Shown: positions 23,462 to 35,592, counted from the first letter of the stretch. The stretch is 64,000 nt of DNA from Telopea speciosissima (GCF_018873765.1 NC_057926.1:1140577-1204576); one strand, 5' to 3'. Notes: generated by a model not told the origin, from the sequence alone. Made by a program: numbers and translations.

Positions 23462-25975
23462 ATCTTTTTTTTCTGAAAGACAAACTTTACTATCATTCTG
23501 GAATGACGATTATATTTTTTTTGTTTTTCCATTCATAGTCCTCTTGACGAGGGTTTAATTACTTCGACATATATATGGGCCTAGCTGCTTTCTATGGTGT
23601 TTATATTATTACCCGAAGTAAATGAATGAACTGCTCGTCTGTTCTGATGAGGCTGATACTTTGAATGTTTGTTGTTTCTTGGGGTTCGGAGTTGTACATG
23701 AAGTTACATTCACAGAAAAACATTTTTTGTAGTTACCTACTCAGTTATGACCAGTTTCATGAACAAGATACTATTTGGAAAGACCAATTATTTCTCCTGG
23801 TTGGAGGCATAATCAAAATTAGTTGCAAGTTAGATTGCTGGATGTTATTGATCTCTCCTGTTATGTGAAAATATTATAATGGAACGATGTTTAAGTTCTT
23901 GTTATAAATATGTTGGCTCAATTGATGATGAAGACAATTGCTACCATCGTGTGTTACCTCGGGTTTCAAGAGGTCCTGTGGATGATTTCTGAAGGTTGAA
24001 GGGGTTAAATATAATATTTTTACGGTTCAAACTTCAAATTAGGATTAAAAGAAAAATAGAGGACACTGATGAAGGCAAGCAGAATGTGGTTTGAGGCAGG
24101 GGGCAAAGGGGGGTTGTGGTTGATATACTTTCTAGTCACTAGTCAATTGAATCGGTTGAATTTTTGTTCCTATTAAAATGAATTTAGATTGATGAAGGGT
24201 TTTTCAATGATGCTCGAACATGTACTTGTTTTGAGTGGTTTGTCAAGAGAGAGAGGGCGCCCTTCTGGGGTGGGGGCATTTCCTTTCAAATGACAACTGC
24301 CTCTTCCTTTAACAATGTACTCTTCCAATGTTGGGTCTATTTTCGAAATTCACTTCATGCACTCCCGGGATTAGAAGAGAAGATCTAAAATGGAAACCCC
24401 TGTGGATAAGATTGAAGGACAGTAGGTTGCCCAGAGGGAACCCATTTGTAGCCCTTCTTCCTAGGATTTAGCTGTGATAAAACAAAGACAAGGCTTCTAT
24501 TGTGCCCCGGCAAGAAAAAGCCTACCGCTATATAAACTGGCTAACGCCCATGCAACCGTTCACTAAGAATGGCCTCCCATCATGGATCGACTGTGGGTCA
24601 GACCTGTCAACTGCGGCATGATTCCAAAGCCTTTTCTAGCCATTTTATCGTTCAGTTTTGATCTACAATTGTGAGCTTTGAGTTAACCTTACGCCCAGTT
24701 ACCTAAATCATCCCAACATTTTATTAATTTTGTGTTCCTTTGTTAATGCATGTTTTATGCTCTCCACAGTCCACCTGTTGCTGTGGACAACTGAAGGGGT
24801 TTCATTCAAACCCCCTATGATCAATCAATTCATCTTTGTCACCACGGGTGCAATTTTTTCATTAATTTGTAATAGTTTTTGCAAGTTCCATGTAAATTTA
24901 AGCCAACCCATTATTTAACTCCTGACACCGAAGGGATTTTAAGACCCAAAGGAGGGACAGATCCCAACCACTCAGGTTGTCTGCATCTTAAGGTGGTGGC
25001 AGGCAGGCTGGTAGATTGCAAATCTCCGATCATGAGATTAATCTTGATCGGTGGCCAGGCATAGAGATCATCCTTTGAGCAGAAGTTGTTGCGTCCCCAT
25101 ATACTTAATTCAAACGTAGGAAGAGCAATGGTTCATTTGTGAGTGAACAATTGGGTATACAGGACATCTAGATCGGTGCCCTGCAGGCGTTATGATCAAA
25201 TGCCCTTAAATAGTGATTCAGCTATGGTTTATGGTTTTGGAGATTATATATGTAACTGTTTTTTAATTAGGGAAAAAGATCTATACTTGGTGGTGTTTTC
25301 TACACCCTTTCACAGGACACCGTGAAATGATGTCTCCGTCCCCTAGGTAGATACCCAAGCGTGCTCCCCCATCGGCCCAGACGCTTGTGTAGAAACCATG
25401 TGACCAAGTAGATATCTCTTGCCCTTTTTATTAATACATCTCAAAATGGTCAACAAAGATAACTTGTTAAAAAATTATCAAAATATTTTTGCAAAGATTG
25501 ACTCAAGTGAAAGGGTGGTTTAAAGATCTTGAAATCGGTCCAAACTTTGCAATTAAATTTATTTCATTATAAATATCATTGCATTAAAAAATGGTTTGAA
25601 AATGAGGGGATTTGCTTATTATGTTATGTAAGATTTCCCTTTATTTATTTATTTTTTTGTTTCGTGAAATCCACTTTCAAATAAATTTTTAATACATTTT
25701 GATTAAAATGTCTTTTGATTTTCATATCATTGGATGATACTCGAAACCTTAAACATTTAATCTAAGCCCCAAGTGGAGGATATTCCCTCAAGGACAAATC
25801 ACTATTTCTATGGTAGCGGTTCCACTAGGGACTGCCAAGCTTCTAATTTCTTATCTAGTGTTTTTATTTTATAATAAAATATTCTTTTTTAATTCTTATC
25901 ATTGGTCATTTTATTTCCTTCTTGTATAATATGATCGTGCCAACTCATTACATATGCATACCCCTCATCCACATG
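23462..25975. other. 3' region of GPRP gene 1 and intergenic DNA
   Basis: Just after the stop lies a T-rich 3'UTR with possible polyadenylation sequence (AATGAATGAA near 23622). The rest, to the gypsy insertion, has no recognised gene, RNA gene or paired repeat. A T-rich stretch sits at about 25645-25660. Confidence 0.5.
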
Positions 25976-25980
25976 CACTA

Positions 25981-26321
25981 TGATACGATTGCAGCAGAGC
26001 ATGTGTCCCCTGATGAGCACACTCCTATGGAACAGGTGGCAATAGAGAGGGACCCACCAGCAGAGAGTTCCACGGTGGCCCTCCAGTCAGCTCGACGAAG
26101 CATGCGTCTGCGACGTCAATCAGTTCTTCTGTGTGACCATATAGTTAGTTAGGATGGAGATCAGATTCTCCTAAGAAAATGTCATTTAGAATGTGACTTG
26201 CTTGTATAAAGAGGGAAGGAAGATAATGAAATAATATAACAATTCTGCTCAAATTCTCTCTTCTTCTTCTTCTAGGAGGTAACCCCCTCGAAAGGGTATT
26301 CTCACCGCCGGCAACCTATCA
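25981..26321 (+). repeat. 5' LTR of the gypsy element
   Basis: It is 341 bp and ends TATCA directly before the primer-binding site. A TATAAAGAGGGAAGG stretch (26206-26220) suits a TATA region and a (CTT)n run near 26262 follows. This copy keeps CGA (26096-26098) where the 3' LTR has TGA, so the frame matching the pol C-terminus stays open to TAG further on. Confidence 0.93.
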
Positions 26322-26322
26322 T

Positions 26323-26340
26323 TGGTGCTTTCACTGAGAG
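26323..26340 (+). other. Primer-binding site
   Basis: TGGTGCTTTCACTGAGAG starts two bases past the LTR end, the position of a tRNA primer site. The same motif is common in plant chromoviruses. The tRNA identity is not assigned here. Confidence 0.75.
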
Positions 26341-26355
26341 TATTCTTCTGCCCCG

Positions 26356-27521
26356 ATGGCTGAAGGAACTCGCTTACGCTTGCTCGATGAAGCTGTAAAA
26401 GCCCTCACCGAATCATCTACAGCTCAGGGTGATCATCTTGACGCTCTCCAAGCCTCTGTTTCAAATCTGACTCTCCGCTTCACTGCTCTTGATGGTCGTC
26501 TTGAGCAGGTTCTTCGCCTCGCTCAGTCTCCGATCCCTGAACTATTTCCCAGTCCATCCAACCTTCCGGTCATCTCCCTTCCCTCCTCTTCCAACCCAGC
26601 CCCGATCCAAACCCGCACTGTCTGTCTGAATTTTCCACGCTTCGACGGCGACGATCCCGTCGGCTGGATTTTCAAGGCTGAACGATTCTTCGACTATCAC
26701 GGCACGCTAGAGGAGCAGTGTTTGTTGATTTTTTCCTTCCATATGGACGGCCCTGCCTCCAATGGTTCCAATGGATGAATCGTTCCTCTCCGTTCACCTC
26801 GTGGTCTGATTTCACTCGTTCTCTCGAGATCCGATTTGGCCCTTCCGACTTCGACGACCCTCAGGCCACTTTGTTGAAGTTGACTCAAACCTCCACCGTC
26901 GCCGATTATCAATCTCGCTTTGAAGCCTTGGTGAATCGTACGACGAATCTCTCTCCTTCATTTCTTGTCAGCTGCTTCGTTTCAGGGCTCCGCCATGATA
27001 TCCGTAATGAGGTCATGGCCTTCCGTCCCTCGACCATGTCTGAGGTGGTGGGTTTAGCGCGCCTCCAAGAGGCCAAGTTTCTCTCTGTCCGTCGCCCATT
27101 TTCTTCCTCTGTTTCTAGTTCCACCTACCCCTCCCGTGCTACGTCTTCTACCACGTTCACTGTTCATTCCCCTGTTCCCCTCCTTCCAGCCCCTCCCCCT
27201 TCTACCTCTTCTACTCGAATTCCTATCAAGCGTCTGAGTCCAGCGGAGATGCAAGCGCGGCGAGACAAAGGCCTCTGCTATAATTGTGATGATCGATTTT
27301 CTCCGGGTCACTGTTGTAAATCCCGGCAACTATTTTTGCTCGAATATGCTGATGATCCGCCAGATGAATCTCAGACCGAGGACGTTCCCCCGTTAGAGGA
27401 ACCAGCTCTTACGACAATTGAGCCCGTATCCACCACTGAGATTTCCCATCACGCCTTGGCCGGTCATATCTCACCCACCACGATGCGCCTTCCAGGTACC
27501 ATTACCGGTGCCTCCGTTTAG
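26356..27521 (+). pseudogene. gag of the gypsy element, frameshifted
   Basis: The start ATG at 26356 lies 35 bases after the LTR. Frame 1 encodes an N-terminal coiled region and the capsid entry (LNFPRFDGDDPVGWIFKAE). Around 26750 a one-base shift moves the reading into the frame of 26718-27521 (LQWFQWMN, ADYQSRFEALVNRT, SCFVSGLRHDIR). A serine/proline-rich linker and a zinc knuckle (CYNCDDRFSPGHCC) follow. Gag forms the virus-like particle in the cytoplasm. The frame ends at a TAG (27519-27521) just before the protease; in relatives gag and pol are one continuous frame here, so this stop is probably a CAG-to-TAG change. Confidence 0.88.
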
Positions 27522-28610
27522 ATCTTGGTCGATGGCGGCAGCACACATAATTTTCTTCAGAGTCGCGTGGCCAAGCACTTAGGCCTCAACATTGAGCCTA
27601 CCCAGAATCTCACTGTTATGGTCGGAAATGGTGATCGTCTCTGCAGCGAGGGTATTGTCCACAACCTCTCTATTCAATTAGCTTCTCACACTATTTGCAT
27701 TGATGCCTTCGTTTTACCCTTGTTTGGCGCTGATTTGATTCTTGGGGTCCAATGGCTGGCCCAACTGGGTCCCAGTGTATTTGATTATCACAATTTGACA
27801 TTAGAATTTTCAGTTGATGGTAATCGTGTTTTGTTGTGTGGCACTCCCTCCCTACCCCCGGTGCCCTTGCAATGTAGCCATTTGTGTAGAATGCTGGACA
27901 CCGATGCATGTGCAGCCCTCTTCCATTTAAAATTGCAGGAAGTGGATGCCACCCATGACAGCCCTTGTCACCACGACATCGACACCATCTTATCTGAGTT
28001 CGATGAGGTTTTTCAAGTCCCCCAGGGCCTCCCACCTTCCCTGCCTCAGGACCACACTATCAATCTCCTCCCCGGGACTCAGCGGGTGAATGTCAAACCT
28101 TATCGATACCCCCATTTCCAGAAGACGGAGATTGAGCGTATGGTCACCGAGATGTTACAAACAGGGGTGATTCGCCCAAGTATTAGTCCATTTTCTTCCC
28201 CTGTGTTACTGGTAAAAAAAAGGATGGCACCTGGCATTTTTGTGTGGATTACAGGGCTCTCAATGCCGTCACTATGCGCGATCGTTTTCCAATACCCACT
28301 GTTGATGAGCTCTTGGATGAGTTATATGGCGCCAAAATTCTTCTCCAAACTTGATTTACGGTCGGGTTACCACCAGATCCGCGTACGTGCAGAGCACTCC
28401 CATCGGACTACATTCCGGACTCATGAGGGGCATTACGAATTTCTCGTTATGCCCTTTGGCTTAACGAATGCCCCGTCAACTTTCCAGGCCACGATGAATG
28501 CCATTTTCCGTCCTTACTTGCGACGTTTTGTACTGATTTTTTTTGATGATGTGCTTGCTTATAGCAATTCGTGGAGTGCCCATCTCGATCACTTGCGCAC
28601 AGTACTGTAG
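27522..28610 (+). pseudogene. Protease and N-terminal reverse transcriptase
   Basis: The frame opens with ILVDGGSTHNFLQSRVA, the retropepsin site, where the usual D-S-G is D-G-G. RT follows from about 28060 (LLPGTQRVNVKPYRYP). Between VLLVKK (28210) and FSKLDLRSGYHQIRV (28345) the reading is displaced by one base and then restored, so the fingers region DYRALNAV appears only in another frame. Palm motifs MPFGLTNAPSTFQATMN and FFDDVLAYS (catalytic Asp pair at about 28540-28550) are intact. A TAG at 28608-28610 ends the frame where relatives have Gln. The shifts and stop make the product non-functional. Confidence 0.9.
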
Positions 28611-29381
28611 GTCCTGCACACTCATTCCCTCTATATGAAGAGATCTAAATGCACATTTGGCCAGTCCTCTGTGAGCTACTTGGGACATATTATTTCTGCA
28701 GAAGGTGTTTCTATGGAACCCGAGAAGCTTAGTGTTGTGCTCCAATGGCCAATTCCTCAATCGATTAAGGACCTCCATGGCTTCTTAGGCTTAACGGGTT
28801 ATAATCGACACTTCATACGGCATTATGCTTATATTACAGCGCCCTTGACAGATCTCCTTAAGAAGGGCAGTTTTACACGGACAGCCACAGCACAAGCAGC
28901 CTTTGAGAAACTCCAACACATTATGACAACTGACCCAGTCTTAGCTCTGCCTGATTTTAATGCGCCCTTTGTGGTTGAGGCTGATGCCTCCGGTGTGGGC
29001 ATAGGTGTTGTACTCTCTCAACATCACCATCCTATAGCATATTTCAGCAAGAAGCTTTCGCCTCGCATGCAGGCCACCTCTACATATGCTCGAGAGATGT
29101 ACGCTATTACTGAATCAGTGGCATGCTGGCGCCAGTATCTATCAAGCCAAAAATTCATTATTCAAACTGATCAGAAGAGCCTTAAGTCGTTGATGGATCA
29201 AACCATCCAAACACCAGAACAGCATCAATGGCTTTCCAAATTGCTTGGCTATATTTTTGAAATTTCCTATCGCCCCGGCCGAGATTACAATGCCGCGGAC
29301 AACTTGTCACGGCCACCACCTGAACCACCATCTGTATTAGCCATTTCCACCATTCGGCTGGAGTTTCTTGACCAGCTTTGA
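28611..29381 (+). pseudogene. RT connection and RNase H
   Basis: Continuing the same frame after the TAG, the sequence reads the RT thumb (CTFGQSSVSYLGHIIS, FLGLTGYNRHFI) and a gypsy RNase H (VEADASGVGIGVVLSQ, AYFSKKLSPRM, FIIQTDQKSLKSL, PGRDYNAADNLSR). RNase H removes the RNA strand during cDNA synthesis. The frame stops at TGA (29379-29381), where the following sequence continues in the same phase. A CGA-to-TGA change is the simplest reason. Confidence 0.9.
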
Positions 29382-29387
29382 CAAGAA

Positions 29388-30932
29388 GTGTTGGATTCCA
29401 ATGACTTGCAGGCTCTGATTGCACATATCAGCAGTGGCTCCTCCACATCCACAGATTATCGCTTCAAGGATGGCCTACTCTATTTTAAAACAAGATTAGT
29501 CTTGCCATCTTCTTCCCCTCTGTGCAATACTCTGCTAAAAGAATTCCATATTTCCCCCCTTGATGGCCATGCCGGATTCCTGCGTACCTATCATCGGCTT
29601 GCATCCAATTTTTTTTGGAAGGGCATGCGTGAGGCTACCAAGGCTTTTGTGGCCCAATGCATCGCCTGTCAGCAAACGAAATATCTCACCACCTCCCCTG
29701 TTGGACTGCTGCAGCCCCTTCCCATTCCGGATCGTGTGTGGGAAGATATATCAATGAACTTTGTAATTGGACTGCCTCCTTCAGCTGGCAAGACTGTGAT
29801 TCTCGTCGTGGTGGATCGCCTAACCAAATATGCACATTTCCTTTCTTTGGCTAGTAATTTCAACAGCCACAAGGTGGCCTCTGTGTTTGCAGCCGAAGTG
29901 GTTAAGCTCCATGGGATTCCACGGTCTATTGTTAGTGACCGTGACCCAATCTTTCTCAGTTCATTTTGGCGTGACCTCTTTCGCTTACAGGGCACCACCT
30001 TACGTATGGGCAGCACGTATCATCCACAGAGCGATGGACAAACAGAGGTGTTGAACCGTTGTCTTGAAATGTACCTCCGCAGTTATGTTATGGATGAACC
30101 TCATCGGTGGGTGCAATTTCTCCCTTGGGCAGAATATTGGTACAACACAGCCTATCACAGTGCTGCCGGCATGTCTCCATTTAAGGCGCTCTATGGCTGC
30201 CCTCGTCTTACCCTTGTGAAATATATCCCTGATTCCTCTCCCAATGAAGCAGTTGATCACCAGCTAGTCTCCCGAGATGCTCTCCTCCGCACATTAAAGC
30301 TTAATTTAGTGCGTGCTCAGGCTTGGATGAAGTCCCAAGCTGATAAACGGCGTCGCGATGTCCAATTTGAAGTTGGGGATTGGGTTTTAGTCAAGCTGCA
30401 ACCTTACCGTCAATCCTCCGTTGCCCAACGACTTAATCAGAAGCTGGGACGTCGTTACTTTGGCCCCTTCCAGGTCACGCAACGCTTCGGCCCTGTTGCT
30501 TATGAGCTGGCTTTACCTGCTTCGTCTAAACTGCATCCCGTCTTCCATATTTCCCTCCTCAAGAAGTTTGTAGGTGATCCTCTGCAACCGCCAGCCGTGA
30601 GTCCTCTCGCACCTCCGGAGCTGCAACATCCTGTTCCTCTCGCCGTACTTCGTTCTCGCCAGGTCCGCCGTCACGACCAGTGGATCACCCAAGTTTTAGT
30701 CCAGTGGGCTGGATTACCTCTCGAAGAAGCCTCTTGGGTCGACGCTGCTATTCTACAGCAGGAATTTCCTTCTCTCAACCTTGAGGACAAGGTTGTCCTT
30801 GAAGGGGTCGGTAATGATACGATTGCAGCAGAGCATGTGTCCCCTGATGAGCACACTCCTATGGAACAGGTGGCAATAGAGAGGGACCAATCAGCAGAGA
30901 GTTCCATGGTGGCCCTCCAGTCAGCTCGATGA
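29388..30932 (+). pseudogene. Integrase with chromodomain-like C-terminus, running into the 3' LTR
   Basis: The open frame is 514 codons. The HHCC zinc region is GHAGFLRTYHRL...CIACQQTK (about 29575-29680). The catalytic core has WEDISMNF where the first Asp is expected (relatives have MDF), then VSDRDPIF (second Asp) and SDGQTEVLNR (Glu). An SH3-like part (DWVLVKLQPYRQ) and a chromodomain-like block (VLVQWAGLPLEEASWVDA, about 30695-30750) follow. The reading passes the LTR start at 30815 and stops inside the LTR at TGA (30930-30932). The 5' LTR has CGA at this point and would add about 18 codons. The Asp-to-Asn change probably kills strand transfer. Confidence 0.92.
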
Positions 30933-31160
30933 AGCATGCGCCTACGACGTCAATCAGTTCTTTTGCGTGACCATATAGTTAGTTAGGATGGAGATCAGAT
31001 TCTCCTAAGAAAATGTCATTTAGAATGTGTGACTTGCTTGTATAAAGAGGGAAGGAAGATAATGAAATAATATAATAATTCTGCTCAAATTCTCTCTTCT
31101 TCTTCTTCTTCTAGGAGGTAACCCCATCAAAAGGGTATTCTCGCCGCCGGCAACCTATCA
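30815..31160 (+). repeat. 3' LTR of the gypsy element
   Basis: It is 346 bp, followed by the CACTA target duplication. The first ~120 bp are also coding sequence for the integrase C-terminus. It differs from the 5' LTR by about 12 substitutions, a 2-bp and a 3-bp indel. Confidence 0.93.
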
Positions 31161-31165
31161 CACTA

Positions 31166-32663
31166 AAACGATCGCCATCATAAAAGTCATATGCTGCAAT
31201 CATGGGCATGGTGTGAGAACAAGCATCTTACCCATAATGAAACTATGATCCTTATTTTTGTACTTTTGGTATATATAAAAAGAGGGGAAAAGACGCTAAT
31301 TGGCCGCATGGATCTTGTGCCTAGACATAGGACCACATGAATTTACTGTTCAGCGTCAAGTAAAATTAAAAAAATAAAGCACATTTAGGCAAATCCTTAC
31401 CCTATGCATGCTCTCATTAGCTCTCACATTAGCCCAATGAAGATTAATTGGAGGATTTTATGAACAAATCATGAGATAAGCTAGCTTTGCCATCGTGGCA
31501 ATACCAATGCAATACATAGAGGGAAATTTACACGTACCTCCACTGAGGTATCATGTATTTACAAAAACACCCATGAATTTTGGATATTTACACATCACCT
31601 CTACTTTCCAAAATATTTAATAAGTAAACTCAATCCATTAGTTTGTTCCCATTAGTTAGTTATGCTCCAGGGCAAAGTAAGGTTACAAATTGTTTCTTTA
31701 TAGTGGTTTTTTTTTTTTTTTTTGTCAAACAACCGTTTTGAAATTCCTTTTTATTTTTATTTTTTCATCATGTAGATCAAAATCATTACGACATTTCCCC
31801 AAATTTCATTTTGTCATGCAAATTTTGTGAATCTTTAACATGAAAATGATTGAGGATACAAAAGACAGTATCTTTATCAACTCATTTTTAAATATTTAAA
31901 AAAAATGTGTTTTTCTTAAATGCCATATGGATTGCATAAACATGGCAGCCCGAATGTGGCCGAAATTTTGTGGATACGTAGACCCAAGTCCCCCCTGCTC
32001 ACATGTTTCGGCCAAATAGGCAGGATAAAGCTTTGAACACCCAGTGGAAAATGAAACTGAGAAACAAAAAAATGTATGGTTGAAGATAGAAGAACTTATC
32101 CTTTTGGTCAGGCCATTGTGGCAATGGAATCTATACTATTCACACACAACCCCTCCCACTTCCAACCTAATTTAAGTAGAAAAATATAGATTTTGAAGTG
32201 CCACGGGTTTATGACTTCCCCTTCAAACAAAATTTACTTCATGACTCCATGAAGTTAGATTATAGTTGTAAGCCTACTTCCTCATTTTACTTTTGAGCTA
32301 TTCTCTTTCAAAGTGTTCCACCGGTGAGGACAAACTGCTTTAATTGCATCTATAAAGGAAATCTATCTAGCTTTTGATTATTTAGTTGCAACAGAGCCCT
32401 GAATCTACTGTCTAAATGAAACTTCATCTATTAATGAAAAACTTTCTTGGTAACCTGAACCCCTAAGACATGAGAAGACTGGCAATATCTATGATGACAG
32501 AGTACAGATGAGTACAACACTACATTAGAAGTAGCACTAGTGGGCCTCCTTTGGAGTGACATGTTGATGACATTCCAAAGCTAACTCATTTATTACTGGG
32601 AAGGTTAAAAGAAAATTCATTTGTAAATCAAAATCATTTATCCACTCAGCAAATTGCGGAGTT
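31166..32663. other. Intergenic, no gene seen
   Basis: A+T-rich DNA with a T run near 31710-31725. A GTCCCCCTGCTCACATGT phrase near 31990 recurs near 46115, hinting at a dispersed repeat. No coding pattern was found. Confidence 0.5.
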
Positions 32664-32671
32664 CTTTCTTG

Positions 32672-32861
32672 CATAGTTGTCAAGGCATCGCCTAGATGAC
32701 TGTCTTGGAATCCAGGCGTCTCAACTAGTGTAGCCTTGGTTGTCTAGGCGGCATTTTGGTCGCCTTGGTCATTTAGGAGGGCATTTTGACTGCTTTACTT
32801 TGCGTCCACGCCCCCCCCCCCCTCCAACGTCTTGGTTCATCTAGACGCCGGGACAGCTATG
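32672..32861. mobile_element. hAT-type MITE, 190 bp
   Basis: The tips are CATAGTTGTCAAGGC and, inverted, CATAGCTGTCCCGGC. The flanks CTTTCTTG (32664-32671) and CTTTCATG (32862-32869) form an 8-bp target duplication with one mismatch. The inside carries CGCCTAG and GTCTAGGCG subterminal motifs and a C run. The tips match those of the 5.36-kb hAT at 58338-63698, whose transposase, when intact, could have moved it. Confidence 0.85.
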
Positions 32862-33073
32862 CTTTCATGTAGATGGCGTATATAAACACTATAAACAGTA
32901 CTACAGTCGCAATAACATTATATATATATATATTTATATATTAAAATAGCCACCAAATGTTGCCCTCAAAGAGGACTTCAGGCCTTCATGGAAAAAGAAG
33001 AGTTCTAAATCCAGAATCAGAAAATGCAGGAGAGAAAGGTACTACCAAGGCCGTTTCTTGCTAATAGCAAGAT

Positions 33074-33785
33074 TTACTTCCACTTCTTGAACTTTCCCCC
33101 ATGCTTTTTGAACTTCCCACCATGCTTTCCACCAAAGTGTCCATGCTTCCCGTGCTTGAACTTGCCATGCTTACCATGTTGATAATGGGCTCCATGTGAT
33201 TGATGAACAGATCCATATGCCATTTGACCATAACCATGTGGCATATGTTGGGAACCATGAGACATATGGTGGGCTCCATAAGCGGCAGCGGCAGCAGCAG
33301 CACCACCCGCTAGCAATGTACCCATTCCAGGTCCATGCCCTGTCATCCAAAGCAGATAAGTATAGTATGAATCAAGTAGACATCTTTCTATATTCAATTA
33401 AAAGCTCTCCCAGTAATTTTCTGAAATAGTTAGTACATAAAACCACTTCTTATAGTTCATATAAAGCATTTGAAACTGTTATACTGGAAATGTATTGCCA
33501 GCATTTCAGTTTCATACCTGAATGATGTGGATCAGACGGGCCTGGATAACCAGCTGGAGGGTAAGCACCAGGAGGGGGATATCCTGCTGGTGGGTAGCCT
33601 TGTGGAGGATATCCTTGAGGAGGGTAACCCTGTGGAGGATATCCTTGAGGAGGGTAACCTTGTGGAGGGTATGCCCCAGGTTGTGGGGGGTAAGCGTAAG
33701 CCCCAGGTTGTGGGGGGTAATGTCCATGGTGATGTCCAAAGCCTTTGTCAGATTCCTCATCATGCTTGTCCTTCCCACCTCCCAT
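33074..33785 (-). CDS. Glycine- and proline-rich protein (GPRP / GRP A3-like), gene 2
   Basis: On the minus strand the coding exons are 33785-33518 and 33339-33074, with a 178-bp GT-AG intron that splits a glycine codon exactly as in gene 1. The product is 177 residues. It has a charged N-terminus (MGGGKDKHDEESDKGFG), a HYPPQPGAY duplication, five YPPQG repeats, an alanine stretch (GTLLAGGAAAAAAAYG), then His/Gly-rich sequence with HGKF(K) repeats ending GGKFKKWK. I chose the ATG at 33785 rather than the upstream in-frame ATG at 33827, because the upstream one lies across the inferred splice acceptor (33802-33803) and because this start matches gene 1. The two genes converge, separated by 9.6 kb that includes the gypsy insertion. 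Confidence 0.92.
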
Positions 33786-34169
33786 ATCCCTTGCCTTAAG
33801 ACTGATGTTAAAGAAACCAATAGGCAATGGAACTGTTAGAGATAATCCTTAGAACGCAAACTTTATCCAAGCAACATACATTCATTAGTAATATCTATGC
33901 TACACATGTATGCTATTGATGCATCCTAAGTTACTCCCTGTGAACACCCATTGTTTTCCAAATGGGAAGAAGCAAGACCAATTTTTCTGACAGAATGAAT
34001 CAGAGAGAACACTGAGGGCTACAAAAATTTAAGTATGTAAATACAAATCAACGAGACCATAATTTTCTGCTGTGTTTGGCTAACAAACAGGGTTTGCAAC
34101 TACTGCTTTTTCTTGACCATGATTTTCCTAATAGTCCTTGCACCTCAAATGGGTGCCTCATCCAATTCC

Positions 34170-34573
34170 TAATGAGGGGCAGAACAGGAGAGGGGAAATC
34201 TGAGGAGAAATCAGAGAGGGGGGGGGGGGTGTGCACATGCACAAACTCATTTTTTGTTCAATTCATTCTTGCATAATCCCCCAATACGTTGGTTACACAT
34301 CTATTTATAAAACCCAAAAATAAAGACTCCTAATTACGTACTAAAACCAAGCTAACTAAAATAGAAACCCAATAAAACTCAAATTGGAAATTTCCCAACG
34401 TGTCTAATAACTACCTTAAAATAAAAGATTGCATAGTACTTTCCCAAATAAAATAAACTTCCTAAAATCCTACTAGATTCAAACACTCAAACTGGACCCG
34501 GTTCAACTGGGTTTGGGTCAGTTCAATGTAGTACAACAGTTGGGTCGGCCCGGTCCAAGATTGACCTGCATCA
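34170..34573 (-). repeat. 3' LTR of the TRIM-like element
   Basis: In minus sense this is the downstream LTR. A purine-rich GGGAGAA precedes it as a possible polypurine tract (complement at 34575-34584). Confidence 0.85.
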
Positions 34574-35592
34574 ATTCTCCCGGAGTTGAAAAAAACTCGA
34601 CCACGAGTTTTATAAAATGAAAAGATCAGCATCACTCGATTGACATCCATAAACATCAGGTTTGATGGGGTGATGATTCAAAGATCCTCGCGATCAACCT
34701 CCAGGATTTAGTGGATTTAGGATAACAATGGCAGTTTGTAATTTATTGGATGTCTCCTACTTGGAGACTCTGGGGATGCGATGCGAGGAAGGAGGAGAAA
34801 ATCTAGGAGCAACCAGGTATGTCTTCCACTTTTTTTTTGGCTTCTCGATTTCTCTCTGCCATTCTTCTTTCTCTGTCTCACACTCTCTCTCTCTTCTGCA
34901 CCTCTTTTTTTTTTTTTTGGCTCTGGCAGAACCCTGGGTGAGAGGGATGATGTTGATCGAAGTTGCAGAAAAACAATTGGGAGAGCAATGGGGGAAGTGT
35001 TAGCACTAGGGAATCGGAGAGAGGGGACTTGTGGTGTGGACCAAAGGAATGTGGTTTGCTCCCTCTTTTTTTTAATGGGAATCGCAGGGGATTGCTGTTT
35101 GGGTTTCAGTGGAGTCGATGGACAGGGAAAGGGTAAGGTTTCAGAGTGAGATGGGAGGAGGCGGGTTGCTGTGGGAAGGGCACATACGATTTTTTTTTCC
35201 CACTGTCACAGCAGGAAAAAAAAAAAAACAAAAGGGGTGGGGTGTTGTTGCAGTGGGAATCGATGGAGAGGGGAAGGGTGTTGTGATAACGGCAGGACTG
35301 AATTTTTTTTTTTTTTTTTTGGTTAAATGTGGGAGTGAATGGATGGGGTTGAGAGATTGCGGGAGACGCTGGGAAAGGGTTTGCTGGGGGTGGGGTTAGG
35401 CTTAGTGGTACGGTTGCTGTTGAGGTTCGGTCACAACTACAGCGAAGAAAAAATAGAAAAGAGGAGGACGAAGAGTAGAACGGGGAAAAGTGAAACTGAG
35501 GAAATAGCAGGGAAGAGAGACTGAGAGGATGAAAAATCAGAGAGAGAGAGAGAGGGGAAGAGATTCACCCAGGTTTGGGCTCTGATACCAGA

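Larger units (their letters stand above)
25981..31160 (+). mobile_element. Near-complete Ty3/gypsy retrotransposon, chromovirus-like (5180 bp)
   Basis: Two LTRs (25981-26321 and 30815-31160) begin TGATACGATTGC and end CAACCTATCA. Perfect CACTA target duplications lie at 25976-25980 and 31161-31165. A primer-binding site follows the 5' LTR. The internal region encodes gag, protease, RT, RNase H, integrase and a chromodomain-like C-terminus in the usual gypsy order. By eye the LTRs differ at about 12 substitutions and two small indels, so the insertion is of moderate age. It has several disabling mutations and is unlikely to move by itself. Order and the chromodomain-like tail suggest the Reina-type chromovirus branch, an inference that needs an RT tree. 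Confidence 0.95.

Noticed and set aside
33470..33839. ORFs on the opposite strand and shifted frames over GPRP gene 2
   Set aside because: Same reason: repeat shadows of the real minus-strand exon.
34728..35524. Plus-strand ORFs of 60-122 codons
   Set aside because: They lie in the internal region of the TRIM-like element, with homopolymer-driven codons and no family resemblance.
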